DNA of 33,320 bases from positions 1 to 33,320 of the forward strand of contig JAGPJL010000016.1 of NCBI GenBank assembly GCA_018054455.1. Direction: 5' to 3'. This document shows, piece by piece, positions 8,938-15,670 of this stretch (positions are counted from its first letter, which is position 1; each line of letters begins with the position of its first letter). Source of the DNA: Parabacteroides sp. (GTDB lineage Bacteria; Bacteroidota; Bacteroidia; Bacteroidales; Tannerellaceae). A program made the translations under genes and the position numbers. The notes below the pieces were generated by a model. That model did not search any database, was not told the DNA's origin, and worked only from the letters and a program-made list of their open reading frames with translations.

Positions 8938-9834
8938 TCAACTATTATCTGCACATTGAGTAGAATAAACCAGTACTGTTCTTTGATAATCGGCAGGAGA
9001 AATTCCCACAAGTCTTTTGAAATACTTCCCGAAGAAACTTGGATTTGGGAAGTTAAGCGCGTAGGATACTTCTTTAATCGTATTTTCTGATTTATGAAGG
9101 AGGTGTTTGGCATTGTTTACCACTACATCGTTGATCCATTCGTTTGGAGTCATTCCTGTTGTACTTTTTATTATTGAATAGAGATATTTGGGAGAAATAC
9201 AAAGTTTTTCGGCGTAAAAACTAACTTGCCTCTGCTCCGATGAATATTGTTTAACGAGCTTAATAAAATTATCGCTTATTCTTATGACCCGAAAGGACTT
9301 GACGGCATTACCTGTCGTAGGTATCAATGGTTTATTATTAGAATATTCATTCATGACGTTTAAAAATAACACTGCCACAAGATTTCTAATTATTTCAATG
9401 CTATATAAACCTTTATTATTCGTTACCTCATCTTCCATAAGTGAGAATATCTGTTTTGCACGGAGAATTACATTGTCGCCCGGATTGCATTTCACGTAAT
9501 CCAGAAATAACTTATCTTCCGGAATTAAACCATGAAGTTTCAGAGATTCAATAAAAAAAGAAGAAAAGGAAATAAAATATCCCTCAACCTTGTTATTACC
9601 TGGAATCAATCTTAACTCACTTCCTGATGCTGAATATAGCATTGTTCCCTTTTTAAGTTCATGCAAATGTCCACTAATCTCGACTGTGAGCGATCCGTCC
9701 ATTACAAATATAAAACCAACCATTTTAAATTGCTTAAGCATTGTTTCTCCAGAAATTGGTCCTATCAACTGTAAAAAACAAAAGTCATTGCTTATTCTTG
9801 CCAATCCCCTGTTCAAAATCTGTTCTGTATTCAT
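8938..9834 (-). CDS. AraC-family transcriptional regulator
   Basis: A 298-residue protein with an N-terminal cupin-like sensory domain (about residues 25-160) and a C-terminal AraC/XylS DNA-binding domain (about 190-290) containing VSFYAEKLCISPKYLYSIIK and the second helix-turn-helix ending in NFPNPSFFGKYFKRLVGISPADYQRT, the family signature. The gene looks more AT-rich than its neighbours. It sits 34 nt upstream of the tetR-type gene and starts with the same MNTEQ codons as that gene. Its last codons fall in sequence resembling its own upstream region, hinting that it was inserted or duplicated together with a promoter segment. It may regulate the downstream pump, the GH43 gene on its other side, or itself; this cannot be decided here. 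Confidence 0.9.
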   Translation of the reverse strand: MNTEQILNRGLARISNDFCFLQLIGPISGETMLKQFKMVGFIFVMDGSLTVEISGHLHELKKGTMLYSASGSELRLIPGNNKVEGYFISFSSFFIESLKLHGLIPEDKLFLDYVKCNPGDNVILRAKQIFSLMEDEVTNNKGLYSIEIIRNLVAVLFLNVMNEYSNNKPLIPTTGNAVKSFRVIRISDNFIKLVKQYSSEQRQVSFYAEKLCISPKYLYSIIKSTTGMTPNEWINDVVVNNAKHLLHKSENTIKEVSYALNFPNPSFFGKYFKRLVGISPADYQRTVLVYSTQCADNS

Positions 9835-9975
9835 CGTTTCCTAGTATTACAATATGTTATATACTGTTTAGACTATAATGTCTGACACCGGTGTCAAAGA
9901 TACATACTAATAGTTGAACATTACAACATTCGACGTATAAAATTAAATATTATTAAACATTGAGCAGGTGAACAA
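9835..9975. other. Intergenic region upstream of araC-type gene
   Basis: This 141-bp gap holds the presumed promoter of the AraC-type gene, including the palindrome at 9883-9896 and a stretch (about 9835-9893) resembling the tetR leader at about 8904-8960. Beyond 9900 it is AT-rich with no reading frame or hairpin that I can support. Confidence 0.5.
9883..9896. promoter_or_regulatory. 14-bp perfect palindrome upstream of the araC-type gene, candidate operator
   Basis: TGACACCGGTGTCA is a perfect 14-bp palindrome located about 50 bp upstream of the regulator start. On the minus strand it begins inside TTTGACA and is followed by an AT-rich TATAGTCT, so it would lie within or beside the promoter of the regulator. 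TetR-family operators are commonly short palindromes of this size, making this a candidate site for autoregulation or cross-regulation by the TetR-type protein encoded next. Binding is inference. Confidence 0.45.
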
Positions 9976-10032
9976 AAAAAAGGAAGGCCTTCAATTCCTT
10001 AACATTGTAAGAAAATGAAGACCTTCCTTTTT
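9976..10032 (-). terminator. Intrinsic terminator of the GH43 gene
   Basis: A long hairpin with arms AAAAAGGAAGG (9977-9987) plus CTTCA (9989-9993) pairing with TGAAG (10016-10020) plus CCTTCCTTTTT (10022-10032), with one mismatch. On the minus strand the stem is followed by a run of U. It lies 25 bp after the GH43 stop and before the araC promoter region. Confidence 0.75.
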
Positions 10033-10056
10033 ATCAAAATTAGCTAAACCGCGTCT

Positions 10057-11037
10057 TTATTTAATTGGACGGCTCTTTACTCCTTCGAAAGTAATCTTTA
10101 CAGGATTAATATGTCCATTTTTATCGAAAGTCATCTTATCGATACAAGTTACACGATGATCGCGGCCGGTATCATTAAGAGGACGACGATGATAAACAAT
10201 ATAGTAATCGTCTGAACCGGCAACATGCATTACAGAATGATGACCTGCACCAGTTGCTACCTCAGGATCCTGTTGAAGGATCTTTCCGATGCGCTCGAAG
10301 GGTCCAAAAGGAGAATCAGCAATGGCATAGGCAACCGAATAATCAGGTCCACCCCATCCGCCTTCGCTCCACATAAAATAATACTTGCCATTCTTCTTAA
10401 ACATGAACGGACCTTCTACATACCCCTTAGGTGTCACTTCCTTAAACATTTGACCGTCTTCGAAGGGAACCAAACCTGTAAAATCGCTGTTAAGCTTCAC
10501 AATGTTACAATGGCCCCATCCACCATAATACATATAGTAGGTACCATCCTTCTCATCGTAAAACACAAACTGGTCGATAGGTTGAGCTCCGTTTACTATT
10601 TTATCAATAAGCGGCTTACCCAACAAATCCTTATAAGGACCTTCCGGACGATTGGCTATTGATACACCAATACCTCCTACTTCTCCTTCGTGCACATCAT
10701 TGGCTCCGAAAAACAAATAATACTTTCCTTCTTTACGAATAACAGAAGGTGCCCACATGGCACGGTTCGCCCACTTAACTTCGGCCGTATCCAGGACAGA
10801 AGAATGCTTTTTCCAATTGACAAGATCTTTGGACGAAAAGCAATCAAAATAGGTCTGCTTTTCGTACACATCACTCCAGGTAGGATAAATCCAATAGGTA
10901 TCATCGTAAATAATACCTTCGGGGTCTGCATACCAACCTTGGAAAACAGGATTACTACTTGAAACAACCGCAGCCGGCTGCTTACATGAGAATAAAAATC
11001 CAGAGAATAAAACACTTAACACAACGCACTTTTTCAT
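10057..11037 (-). CDS. Glycoside hydrolase family 43 lipoprotein
   Basis: A 326-residue protein from the ATG at 11037, chosen because MKKCVVLSVLFSGFLFSCKQ is a complete lipoprotein signal; an in-frame ATG ten codons earlier would only add a polar, tyrosine-rich tail before it. The five-bladed propeller of GH43 is recognisable, with the three expected acidic residues: Asp in GWYADPEG near the start, Asp in QPIDQFVF in the middle, Glu in YVEGPFMF after that. The catalytic domain fills almost the whole protein, with no extra carbohydrate-binding module. GH43 enzymes cleave arabinose or xylose (sometimes galactose) from plant polysaccharides; which linkage cannot be told from motifs. No SusC/SusD pair or partner hydrolase adjoins it. 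Transcribed alone, with its own terminator. Confidence 0.9.
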   Translation of the reverse strand: MKKCVVLSVLFSGFLFSCKQPAAVVSSSNPVFQGWYADPEGIIYDDTYWIYPTWSDVYEKQTYFDCFSSKDLVNWKKHSSVLDTAEVKWANRAMWAPSVIRKEGKYYLFFGANDVHEGEVGGIGVSIANRPEGPYKDLLGKPLIDKIVNGAQPIDQFVFYDEKDGTYYMYYGGWGHCNIVKLNSDFTGLVPFEDGQMFKEVTPKGYVEGPFMFKKNGKYYFMWSEGGWGGPDYSVAYAIADSPFGPFERIGKILQQDPEVATGAGHHSVMHVAGSDDYYIVYHRRPLNDTGRDHRVTCIDKMTFDKNGHINPVKITFEGVKSRPIK

Positions 11038-11083
11038 ATACATATATAGATAGTAATAATTAGCCAATATCTAAAAGCAAAAG

Positions 11084-11124
11084 GGCGTGTTCACTCATCC
11101 AACGAATTGTACGGCGAACACGCC
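11084..11124 (-). terminator. Intrinsic terminator after the serine dehydratase gene
   Basis: Perfect 9-bp arms GGCGTGTTC (11084-11092) and GAACACGCC (11116-11124) around a 23-nt loop. Read on the minus strand the second arm is followed by CTTTTGCTTTT. It begins a few bases beyond the sdaA stop. On the plus strand a T-run also follows, but no plus-strand gene precedes it. Confidence 0.7.
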
Positions 11125-11130
11125 TGTTTT

Positions 11131-12348
11131 TTATAAATTCTTCTTAAAACGATCGTACGGCTTAGCAAGTCCACCTTCCGAAGTCTCTTTATACAGACTG
11201 GGCAAGTCGTTTCCTGTCTGACGCATAACCTCGACCACCTGATCAAAACTTACACGATGCTTACCGTCCGAGAAAGTAGCGTACGTATTAGCATCAAGTG
11301 CACGGGCCGCTGCAAAAGCATTTCGTTCGATACAAGGAATCTGTACCAGTCCGCAAACAGGATCGCATGTTAAACCCAGGTGATGCTCGAGACCCATTTC
11401 GGCAGCATATTCAATCTGTGCAGGAGAACCGCCGAAAAGCTGGTTGGCAGCAGCAGCAGCCATTGCGCAAGCTACACCAACTTCACCCTGACATCCCACC
11501 TCAGCTCCGGAAACAGATGCATTTGTACGAACAACATTACCAAAAAGTCCGGCTGTTGCCATGGCTCTTAAAATACGCGAATCACGAAAATCTCGTGTTT
11601 CACGCAAGTGATACAACACAGAAGGTAAGACTCCGCAAGAACCGCAAGTGGGTGCTGTAACAATTCTGCCTCCTGAAGCATTCTCTTCCGAAACAGCTAA
11701 TGCATAGGCATAAACCATTCCCCGGCTCTTTATGTTACTTCCATATCCTTTTGCCCGAATAAGGTAATTAGATGCTTTTCGCTGAAGACCTAATCCTCCC
11801 GGCAATACACCCTCGGCTTCAAGTCCACGCAATATTGCTTCCTGCATTACTTTCCAAACCTCATTCAGGTAATCCCAGATATCGGAGTCTTCATGCTGTT
11901 CTACATATTCCCAGTAAGCAAATCCTTTTTTCTCACATAAGTCTTGTATATCGCGGATAGTGTGCAATTCGTACACATCCGATGTTTTTAGCTCATTAAA
12001 ATCTTCATTAGCCAATGTGCCACCCCCAATGCTGTATACTTTCCACGAATCTACGCATTCATCTTTTGCGTTAAACGCTTCAAATTTCATACCATTGGGA
12101 TGGAAAGGCAGAAACTGCTTAGGTTCCCAAATAATGGTTGTAGGACAATGGGGCTGCAATTCGCCAAGAATAGCTGTATCGGTCATGTGTCCTTTACCTG
12201 TTGCAGCCAGACTTCCGTATAGCGTAACCTGAAAACGAGCAGCATCATGTTCTCTTTCCAGAAACATACGTGAAGCCCTGATAGGCCCCATCGTGTGGCT
12301 GCTGGAAGGTCCATGACCTATTCTGAATATTTGTTTTATTGATTCCAT
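11131..12348 (-). CDS. sdaA: L-serine ammonia-lyase (L-serine dehydratase), iron-sulfur type
   Basis: A 405-residue single-chain enzyme converting L-serine to pyruvate and ammonia with a 4Fe-4S cluster. The N-terminal GHGPSSSHTMGP motif and the C-terminal alpha-domain motifs APTCGSCGVLPS (Cys235, Cys238), GAEVGCQGEVG (Cys286) and LTCDPVCGLVQIPCIERNA (Cys328, Cys332, Cys339) are all present. The spacing Cys286-Cys328-Cys339 (42 and 11 residues) matches the three cluster cysteines I recall from the Legionella enzyme. The protein is shorter than the roughly 454-residue E. coli enzyme and ends in DRFKKNL with no C-terminal cysteine. It lies 17 nt downstream of the acyltransferase gene and is probably cotranscribed with it; a terminator follows. 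Confidence 0.95.
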   Translation of the reverse strand: MESIKQIFRIGHGPSSSHTMGPIRASRMFLEREHDAARFQVTLYGSLAATGKGHMTDTAILGELQPHCPTTIIWEPKQFLPFHPNGMKFEAFNAKDECVDSWKVYSIGGGTLANEDFNELKTSDVYELHTIRDIQDLCEKKGFAYWEYVEQHEDSDIWDYLNEVWKVMQEAILRGLEAEGVLPGGLGLQRKASNYLIRAKGYGSNIKSRGMVYAYALAVSEENASGGRIVTAPTCGSCGVLPSVLYHLRETRDFRDSRILRAMATAGLFGNVVRTNASVSGAEVGCQGEVGVACAMAAAAANQLFGGSPAQIEYAAEMGLEHHLGLTCDPVCGLVQIPCIERNAFAAARALDANTYATFSDGKHRVSFDQVVEVMRQTGNDLPSLYKETSEGGLAKPYDRFKKNL

Positions 12349-12365
12349 CTTAAAAATTAATTGCG

Positions 12366-13502
12366 TTATACCTTTAGAAATAGTTTGTGTTTATACATAA
12401 GCCACAAAATTACATAAATAACAGATACGTTGCAAAGAGAAATTAACACTGGGTAATAATTTCCAAGATAAGGTTGAAGACCAAAGAAAAGACTTTCGCC
12501 AACGCATCTAAAGCTCACCACGTTTGTGATCATATAGGCTGTTATTGAATTCATCCCGTATACTTTAAACAGAGTCGTATCACGGTTATGTTTTTTGTAA
12601 TCGATCCACCAGTAAAACAGTGCCATAAGTAAAAAACAATACCCACTACTCACCAGCACCATAGAACTGGTCCATAGCTTTTTGATAACCGGCATTTGGA
12701 AACCCCATAACCAACCAAGAGCAACCATGATCAATCCGGCATAAAGCAACCATTTTAGTTTGATTATTTCTGATCGGTTGCTTTTTAGTAATTGTCCGGC
12801 AAAAACACCGCTCATCACCGTAACACCGAAATTAAGACTGCTAAGAATCCAGGTATATCGGTACCAGGGAGCAAACGACCATACTCCATTTTCCCAAGAA
12901 ACACCATCACGGAAGCGTCCCAAAAATGTCCGGTCTATCCATTCGGCCAGGTTACCATCCGGTGTAAAGTTTCCTCCGCCAAAACCATCAACTGTAACGA
13001 ATGTCATTACCGCCCAGTAGATAATCAGGAACGACCCGGCAAGAATCAGTTGATTCATCTGTTTAAGATGAAGAAATGCCAGGGAAGCAATCAGGTATCC
13101 CATTGCGATAGATTGCAGCGTATTGGAATAAAAAGCAATATTTTGAGAATCGAAAGCCAATAGATTACCCTGACACATCATCCCAAATATCCAAAGTAAA
13201 ACAACTCGTTTCGCTATTCGGCGATAAATCAAAGTCTTGTTCCGTTGTGCTTTGTAACGTGAAAAAGCAAACGGGATAGATACACCCGACATAAAAAGGA
13301 AAAGCGGCATCACAAGATCCCAGCTGGAAAAGCCTTCCCACTCCATATGCGTGAAAAACCACATCATTTTATGAAACCATTCACTGTCTATCGCGTTACT
13401 AAGCGGGTGAAGCATAGACTCGAGAACAACCAAACAAAAAAGATCGAACCCCCGAAGGATGTCCAATGATGCCAAACGCTGAGGCTGAATTAATTTTTCC
13501 AT
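12366..13502 (-). CDS. DUF5009/HGSNAT-like membrane acyltransferase
   Basis: A 378-residue polytopic membrane protein from the ATG at 13502. An in-frame ATG at 13646 exists, but its 48 extra residues are read across the divergent promoter region and into cobQ, and lack family character; MEKLIQPQRLASLDILRGFDLF is the normal start for this family. About ten hydrophobic segments follow, with the motif WDLVMPLFLFMSGVSIPFAFSR near residue 70. The family is related to heparan-alpha-glucosaminide N-acetyltransferase, which moves acetyl groups across a membrane onto amino sugars; in Bacteroidales the physiological acceptor is not established to my knowledge. A TATATTTG box (13528-13535) lies upstream. 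Probably cotranscribed with sdaA. Confidence 0.85.
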   Translation of the reverse strand: MEKLIQPQRLASLDILRGFDLFCLVVLESMLHPLSNAIDSEWFHKMMWFFTHMEWEGFSSWDLVMPLFLFMSGVSIPFAFSRYKAQRNKTLIYRRIAKRVVLLWIFGMMCQGNLLAFDSQNIAFYSNTLQSIAMGYLIASLAFLHLKQMNQLILAGSFLIIYWAVMTFVTVDGFGGGNFTPDGNLAEWIDRTFLGRFRDGVSWENGVWSFAPWYRYTWILSSLNFGVTVMSGVFAGQLLKSNRSEIIKLKWLLYAGLIMVALGWLWGFQMPVIKKLWTSSMVLVSSGYCFLLMALFYWWIDYKKHNRDTTLFKVYGMNSITAYMITNVVSFRCVGESLFFGLQPYLGNYYPVLISLCNVSVIYVILWLMYKHKLFLKV

Positions 13503-13527
13503 GTGTATTATCTGATTTAAGGAACGA

Positions 13528-13535
13528 CAAATATA
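13528..13535 (-). promoter_or_regulatory. Bacteroidetes -7 box for the DUF5009 gene
   Basis: On the minus strand this reads TATATTTG, a full match to the Bacteroidetes TAnnTTTG consensus, 25 bp upstream of the ATG at 13502. It supports that start over the longer in-frame option, which begins upstream of the promoter. No clear -33 TTTG is visible. Confidence 0.55.
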
Positions 13536-13566
13536 ATAAAAGTTATTACAGATAACATATTTTTTA

Positions 13567-13574
13567 TACATTTG
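13567..13574 (+). promoter_or_regulatory. Bacteroidetes -7 box directly abutting cobQ
   Basis: TACATTTG fully matches TAnnTTTG and ends four bases before the cobQ ATG at 13579. If used, transcription would begin at or next to the start codon, giving a leaderless mRNA. No clear -33 element or ribosome-binding sequence is seen. Confidence 0.45.
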
Positions 13575-13578
13575 CTGT

Positions 13579-15063
13579 ATGAAACATCTTAAACCCATTA
13601 TGTTTGTCGGCACCTGCTCCGATGCAGGAAAAAGTGTTATCAACACAGCTTTTTGCCGGATCTTTAAACAAGACGGTTATCTGCCTGCCCCCTTTAAGGC
13701 GCAAAATATGTCGCTCAATTCCTATCCAACGCCCGAAGGAGGAGAAATAGGTCGTGCTCAGGTTGTACAAGCCGAAGCTGCCGGAGTTATACCTCATACA
13801 GATATGAATCCGGTTCTGTTAAAGCCCACCAACAACCAAAGTTCGCAGGTAATTTTAAATGGGAAGCCCGTTGGTAACCTTTCGGCCTACGAGTATTTTG
13901 GAAATCATCTCAGAAAAAACGAACTCTTCGACGCGGCCCTGACTGCCTTTGAACGGTTAAATATAAAATATAATCCGGTTGTACTTGAAGGTGCAGGAAG
14001 TATCTCAGAGATTAATCTTCGTGACAGAGACATTACCAACATGCGGATTGCTATGGCTGTAGGGGCCGACACCTATCTGGTTGCTGATATTGACCGTGGT
14101 GGTGTTTTCGGTTCCGTATACGGCACAATTATGCTGCTTCGTCCGGAAGAAAAAACCAGGATAAAGGGAATCATAATTAATAAATTCCGAGGTGATATCC
14201 GCCTTTTCGAAGAAGGAAAGCACATGCTCGAAGAACTTACCGGCATTCCCGTTGTAGGTATTATCCCCTACTATACCGAGATAAAGATAGAGGAGGAAGA
14301 CTCTGTCGCACTTGACAGTAAAAATCAACAGGCTACCGCAGGCAGAATTAACGTAGCCATTGTTCATCTTAAACGGTTGTCGAACTTCACTGACTTCAAT
14401 GTATTGGAAATGGACAAGCGTTTCCACACTTATTACACCGATAATGTGGAAGAGATAGAAAAGGCAGACATAATAATACTTCCCGGAACAAAAAACACGT
14501 TGGGCGATTTACAAATTATCCGGTCCAACGGAATATCCGAAGCTATTGTGCGAAGCTATAAGGCCGGAAAAAAAGTTATTGGCATATGTGGAGGTTACCA
14601 AATGATGGGTATGCGAATAGAGGATCCGAATGGGATGGAAGGAGAAATTCCCATGCTCCCGGGATTAGGTCTCTTACCCATGTGTACGGTTATAGAATCC
14701 GAAAAAGTTACACAACAAACAAGCTTTACATTCCTTGACAAAAAAGACACTTGTTCGGGATATGAAATTCATATGGGAAAAACCTCGCTGCTTCCAAATG
14801 TAGCCGATAGCCCCCTTCTGCAAACGGAAGATGGGCGTACTGACGGATATCTTCAAGATAATTGTTGCTGGGGAACCTACATGCACGGCATAATGGATAA
14901 TCCAGTCGTATTGGATTTTCTGGCAGAGGGACTATCCAAGTCAGGAGATATATCGTTCGATTATGCCTCCTTTAAGGAAGCGCAATACGATAAACTGGCA
15001 GCACATATCCGTGCCCATGTAGATCTGGAGTCTATTTATCGGTCGTTAGAGGGTAATAACTAA
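13579..15063 (+). CDS. cobQ: Cobyric acid synthase
   Basis: A 494-residue glutamine-dependent amidotransferase that amidates four carboxylates (b, d, e, g) of the adenosylated corrin ring during cobalamin synthesis. The N-terminal ATP-binding domain has GTCSDAGKSV (residues 11-20) and the conserved KAQNMSLNSYP motif. The class I glutaminase domain has the catalytic cysteine in IGICGGYQ (Cys337) and histidine in YMHGIMDNP (His436). Length matches the family (about 480-510). It is alone here: no other corrin genes flank it, and no cobalamin riboswitch can fit in the 76-bp divergent gap upstream. It ends tail-to-tail with the NusG-like gene, overlapping by 4 bp. Confidence 0.96.
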   Translation: MKHLKPIMFVGTCSDAGKSVINTAFCRIFKQDGYLPAPFKAQNMSLNSYPTPEGGEIGRAQVVQAEAAGVIPHTDMNPVLLKPTNNQSSQVILNGKPVGNLSAYEYFGNHLRKNELFDAALTAFERLNIKYNPVVLEGAGSISEINLRDRDITNMRIAMAVGADTYLVADIDRGGVFGSVYGTIMLLRPEEKTRIKGIIINKFRGDIRLFEEGKHMLEELTGIPVVGIIPYYTEIKIEEEDSVALDSKNQQATAGRINVAIVHLKRLSNFTDFNVLEMDKRFHTYYTDNVEEIEKADIIILPGTKNTLGDLQIIRSNGISEAIVRSYKAGKKVIGICGGYQMMGMRIEDPNGMEGEIPMLPGLGLLPMCTVIESEKVTQQTSFTFLDKKDTCSGYEIHMGKTSLLPNVADSPLLQTEDGRTDGYLQDNCCWGTYMHGIMDNPVVLDFLAEGLSKSGDISFDYASFKEAQYDKLAAHIRAHVDLESIYRSLEGNN

Positions 15064-15557
15064 AGCCGGGTAGTTCGGGTTACTGTTTCCAGCTTAACAC
15101 AAACTGTGGCACTTAGCTGTTCCAGACTTAATACCAAATGCGTTTTGTTGATTTGCATAACAGTACCTGTAACCCCCTTCATTGCACCGCAAAGAATTTC
15201 CACTTCTTCACCTGAACACAAAGGATGAGCTTCAGCCTCGATAAGGAATTTTTTAATGGCATCTATTTCCTCTTCTCTTACTATGGCGGGTTTACCATCG
15301 TAATAAACGATACGCACCACACCGTATATCCGGATCAGGGAGCGAAGGACAGTTTCAGTGCAGTAAACAAATATGTAGGAATTAAACAACGGAACATCAA
15401 CGAGTTTTACCCGGTCCGACCATACTCGTGGCGAACGATGTAAAGGAAGCCAACAGGTTACACCCTCCTTATCAATCCTTTCTTTCACCTGTTTTTCTGC
15501 ACGTGGAAACGTGTATAAAACATACCAATTAGTATCTTTAGGGCTCATCTCTTTCAT
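15060..15557 (-). CDS. UpxY-family (NusG-like) transcription antiterminator, orphan
   Basis: A 165-residue protein with an N-terminal NusG (NGN) domain (about residues 9-100, starting WYVLYTFPRAEKQVKERI, with PLFNSYIFV in the middle) and a C-terminal KOW segment (about 113-140, SGEEVEILCGAMKGVTGTV). This is the architecture of Bacteroides UpxY proteins, specialised NusG paralogs that let RNA polymerase read through the leaders of capsule operons. Such genes normally open a polysaccharide operon with a UpxZ gene next. Here the gene is monocistronic and runs straight into the 3' end of cobQ. It is therefore an orphan: a trans-acting regulator, a relic, or a regulator of something else. Family call firm, target unknown. 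Confidence 0.88.
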   Translation of the reverse strand: MKEMSPKDTNWYVLYTFPRAEKQVKERIDKEGVTCWLPLHRSPRVWSDRVKLVDVPLFNSYIFVYCTETVLRSLIRIYGVVRIVYYDGKPAIVREEEIDAIKKFLIEAEAHPLCSGEEVEILCGAMKGVTGTVMQINKTHLVLSLEQLSATVCVKLETVTRTTRL

Positions 15558-15630
15558 TGTTTATTAGTGTTCTGAAATACAAAGTAAATCTAAATAATTG
15601 ATTTTACATTGATTTTAATTGATTTTTTTG

Positions 15631-15638
15631 TAGTATTG
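15631..15638 (+). promoter_or_regulatory. Possible -7 box for the Gfo/Idh gene
   Basis: TAGTATTG matches TAnnTTTG at all fixed positions but one and follows a TTG (15609-15611) by 19 bp, the usual -33 to -7 spacing in Bacteroidetes. The start codon is 32 bp downstream of the box. Confidence 0.35.
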
Positions 15639-15670
15639 CACATTGTTAATAAAAATCCAATAATAAACAG

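Noticed and set aside
9835-10056. Small gene or RNA in the largest intergenic gap
   Set aside because: The only structures are the GH43 terminator hairpin, the 14-bp palindrome and the leader similarity; no reading frame with a credible start was seen.
10057-11037. Polysaccharide utilisation locus around the GH43 gene
   Set aside because: No SusC/SusD-like pair, hybrid two-component regulator or ECF sigma/anti-sigma pair adjoins it; the GH43, GH20 and GH51 genes are scattered single units.
12792-13163. 123-codon plus-strand frame opposite the DUF5009 gene
   Set aside because: Covered by a coherent polytopic membrane protein on the other strand; no motif or start signal supports it.
13503-13578. 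Cobalamin riboswitch in front of cobQ
   Set aside because: The divergent gap is only 76 bp and AT-rich, too short for a B12 riboswitch, and a promoter box abuts the start codon.
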